DNA of 64,000 nt from Aquimarina sp. Aq107. GTDB taxonomy: Bacteria > Bacteroidota > Bacteroidia > Flavobacteriales > Flavobacteriaceae. This document shows, in pieces, positions 63,128 to 64,000 of this stretch. The notes under the pieces are model-generated. The model was not told where the DNA came from, made no database searches, and was given only the letters and a program-made list of their open reading frames with translations. A program made the position numbers and the translations under genes. Position 1 is the stretch's first letter. The number at the start of each line of letters is the position of its first letter. Location: positions 2,072,501 to 2,136,500 of the forward strand of contig NZ_OX030782.1 of assembly GCF_943733665.1 (NCBI RefSeq), written 5' to 3'.

Positions 63128-64000
63128 ATGGACAACGTAAGTACAAACGAGAAAAAGGCTTTTTCAAAACCACAATTCAAAAATCAATATGATAATTATA
63201 TTGGTGGTAAGTGGACACCACCAGTAAAAGGTGAATATTTTGACAATGTATCACCTGTTGATGGTAATAATTTCACAAAGATAGCTAGATCGACATCAGA
63301 GGATATAGAATTAGCAATAGATGCGGCTTGGCAAGCAGCACCTTCTTGGAACAATAGTTCCGTAACCGAGCGCAGCAACATGCTTTTAAAAATTGCAGAT
63401 GTTATGGAACAAAATCTGGAGGTTTTAGCTCGAGCAGAAACTTGGGATAATGGTAAAGCACTTCGAGAAACAATGGTTGCAGATTTACCATTAGCAATAG
63501 ACCATTTTAGATATTTTGCGGGTGTAATTCGTGCAGAAGAAGGTACTGTAAGTGAGTTGGACTCAACTACTATTTCTATGAATATAAAGGAACCACTAGG
63601 CGTAGTTGGGCAAATAATACCTTGGAATTTTCCGATTCTTATGGCTACTTGGAAAGTCGCTCCTGCATTAGCTGCGGGTAATTGTGTCGTACTAAAACCA
63701 GCAGAACAAACACCGGTAGGTGTAATGATTCTTATGGAATTAATCGAAGGTATACTCCCTGATGGTGTATTAAATGTAGTAAATGGGTTCGGTATTGAGG
63801 CAGGAAAACCTTTGGCATCCAATTCTAGAATTAATAAAATAGCATTTACCGGAGAAACGACTACAGGACAGCTAATTATGCAATATGCAAGTAAAAACAT
63901 TATACCTGTAACTTTAGAGTTAGGCGGAAAAAGTCCAAATATCTTTTTCGAAAGTATTATGGATGCTGATGATGAGTTTTTTGATAAATGTATAGAAGGA
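63128..64000 (+). CDS. NAD-dependent aldehyde dehydrogenase, 5' part only
   Basis: The frame is open from ATG 63128 to the window end (291 codons; relatives have about 500). Residues include Y-I-G-G-K-W near the start, the cofactor-site block I-I-P-W-N-F-P (about 160-166), [17 protein letters not shown] and the active-site Glu in L-E-L-G-G-K-S-P. The catalytic Cys lies beyond the window. It resembles the ExaC/AcoD group that oxidises acetaldehyde and related aldehydes, paired with an AraC regulator. The start follows a divergent promoter region. Confidence 0.92.
   Translation, partial: MDNVSTNEKKAFSKPQFKNQYDNYIGGKWTPPVKGEYFDNVSPVDGNNFTKIARSTSEDIELAIDAAWQAAPSWNNSSVTERSNMLLKIADVMEQNLEVLARAETWDNGKALRETMVADLPLAIDHFRYFAGVIRAEEGTVSELDSTTISMNIKEPLGVVGQIIPWNFPILMATWKVAPALAAGNCVVLKPAEQTPVGVMILMELIEGILPDGVLNVVNGFGIEAGKPLASNSRINKIAFTGETTTGQLIMQYASKNIIPVTLELGGKSPNIFFESIMDADDEFFDKCIEG

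Noticed and set aside
63196..63900. 234-codon minus-strand frame opposite the aldehyde dehydrogenase
   Set aside because: The plus-strand frame encodes a clear aldehyde dehydrogenase with active-site Glu; the minus frame is its shadow.

Overview
The window looks like part of a marine Flavobacteriaceae chromosome (Bacteroidota; an Aquimarina-like genus is my inference). The evidence is an AT-rich sequence, many secreted proteins ending in type IX secretion (T9SS) sorting domains, LytS/LytTR two-component pairs, FecI/FecR/TonB receptor modules, DUF4386 and DUF6642 proteins, and almost no classical Shine-Dalgarno sites. I saw no rRNA, tRNA, CRISPR array, transposase or phage gene. Layout: 0-13.8 kb is accessory. 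It holds a DUF6642 protein without its expected dyad, a secreted lectin-like protein, a secreted degenerate Nudix/NTF2 fusion, and a membrane AraC-TolB-TPR regulator divergent from a run of membrane and envelope genes (ankyrin lipoprotein, acyltransferase, thioredoxin, DUF4386, barrel), followed by a DUF6624 lipoprotein, an MDR reductase, an alpha/beta hydrolase and a GldL-like membrane protein. 14.3-19.7 kb encodes a T9SS-exported AA10 LPMO with two copies of an unassigned module, and a T9SS trypsin-like protease. 20-31.8 kb is more generic: DUF427, a YbbA/YbbP-type ABC transporter divergent from a TesA-like esterase, a serine hydrolase, and two S41 peptidases around a LytS/LytTR pair. 31.9-34.4 kb is a scar zone with three degraded genes (LytTR regulator, LytS kinase, alpha/beta hydrolase) among intact neighbours. 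35.4-50.3 kb is one minus-strand run of large secreted proteins: a ThuA-DUF1080 fusion, three homologous beta-helix proteins, another beta-helix protein with CBM6, and a gene broken at an A8 tract. Five of these loci end in a RICIN lectin domain plus T9SS tail, and parts of that cassette are nearly identical at DNA level. This is probably a polysaccharide-attacking secretome; the substrate is unknown. 50.7-57.6 kb is the best candidate for an undescribed system: a di-haem peroxidase lipoprotein, an ECF sigma factor, a FecR anti-sigma factor, an STN-type TonB receptor and a vanadium-haloperoxidase/PAP2-type lipoprotein. Three copies of a bipartite motif (GGTTGGGTAA, exactly 13 nt, ACGTATW) lie upstream of the peroxidase, fecR and haloperoxidase genes and nowhere else that I saw. 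This suggests a cell-surface-signalled peroxide/halide regulon. 57.6-64 kb has a LytS/LytTR pair divergent from a second TonB-type receptor, then an AraC regulator divergent from an aldehyde dehydrogenase cut by the window end.
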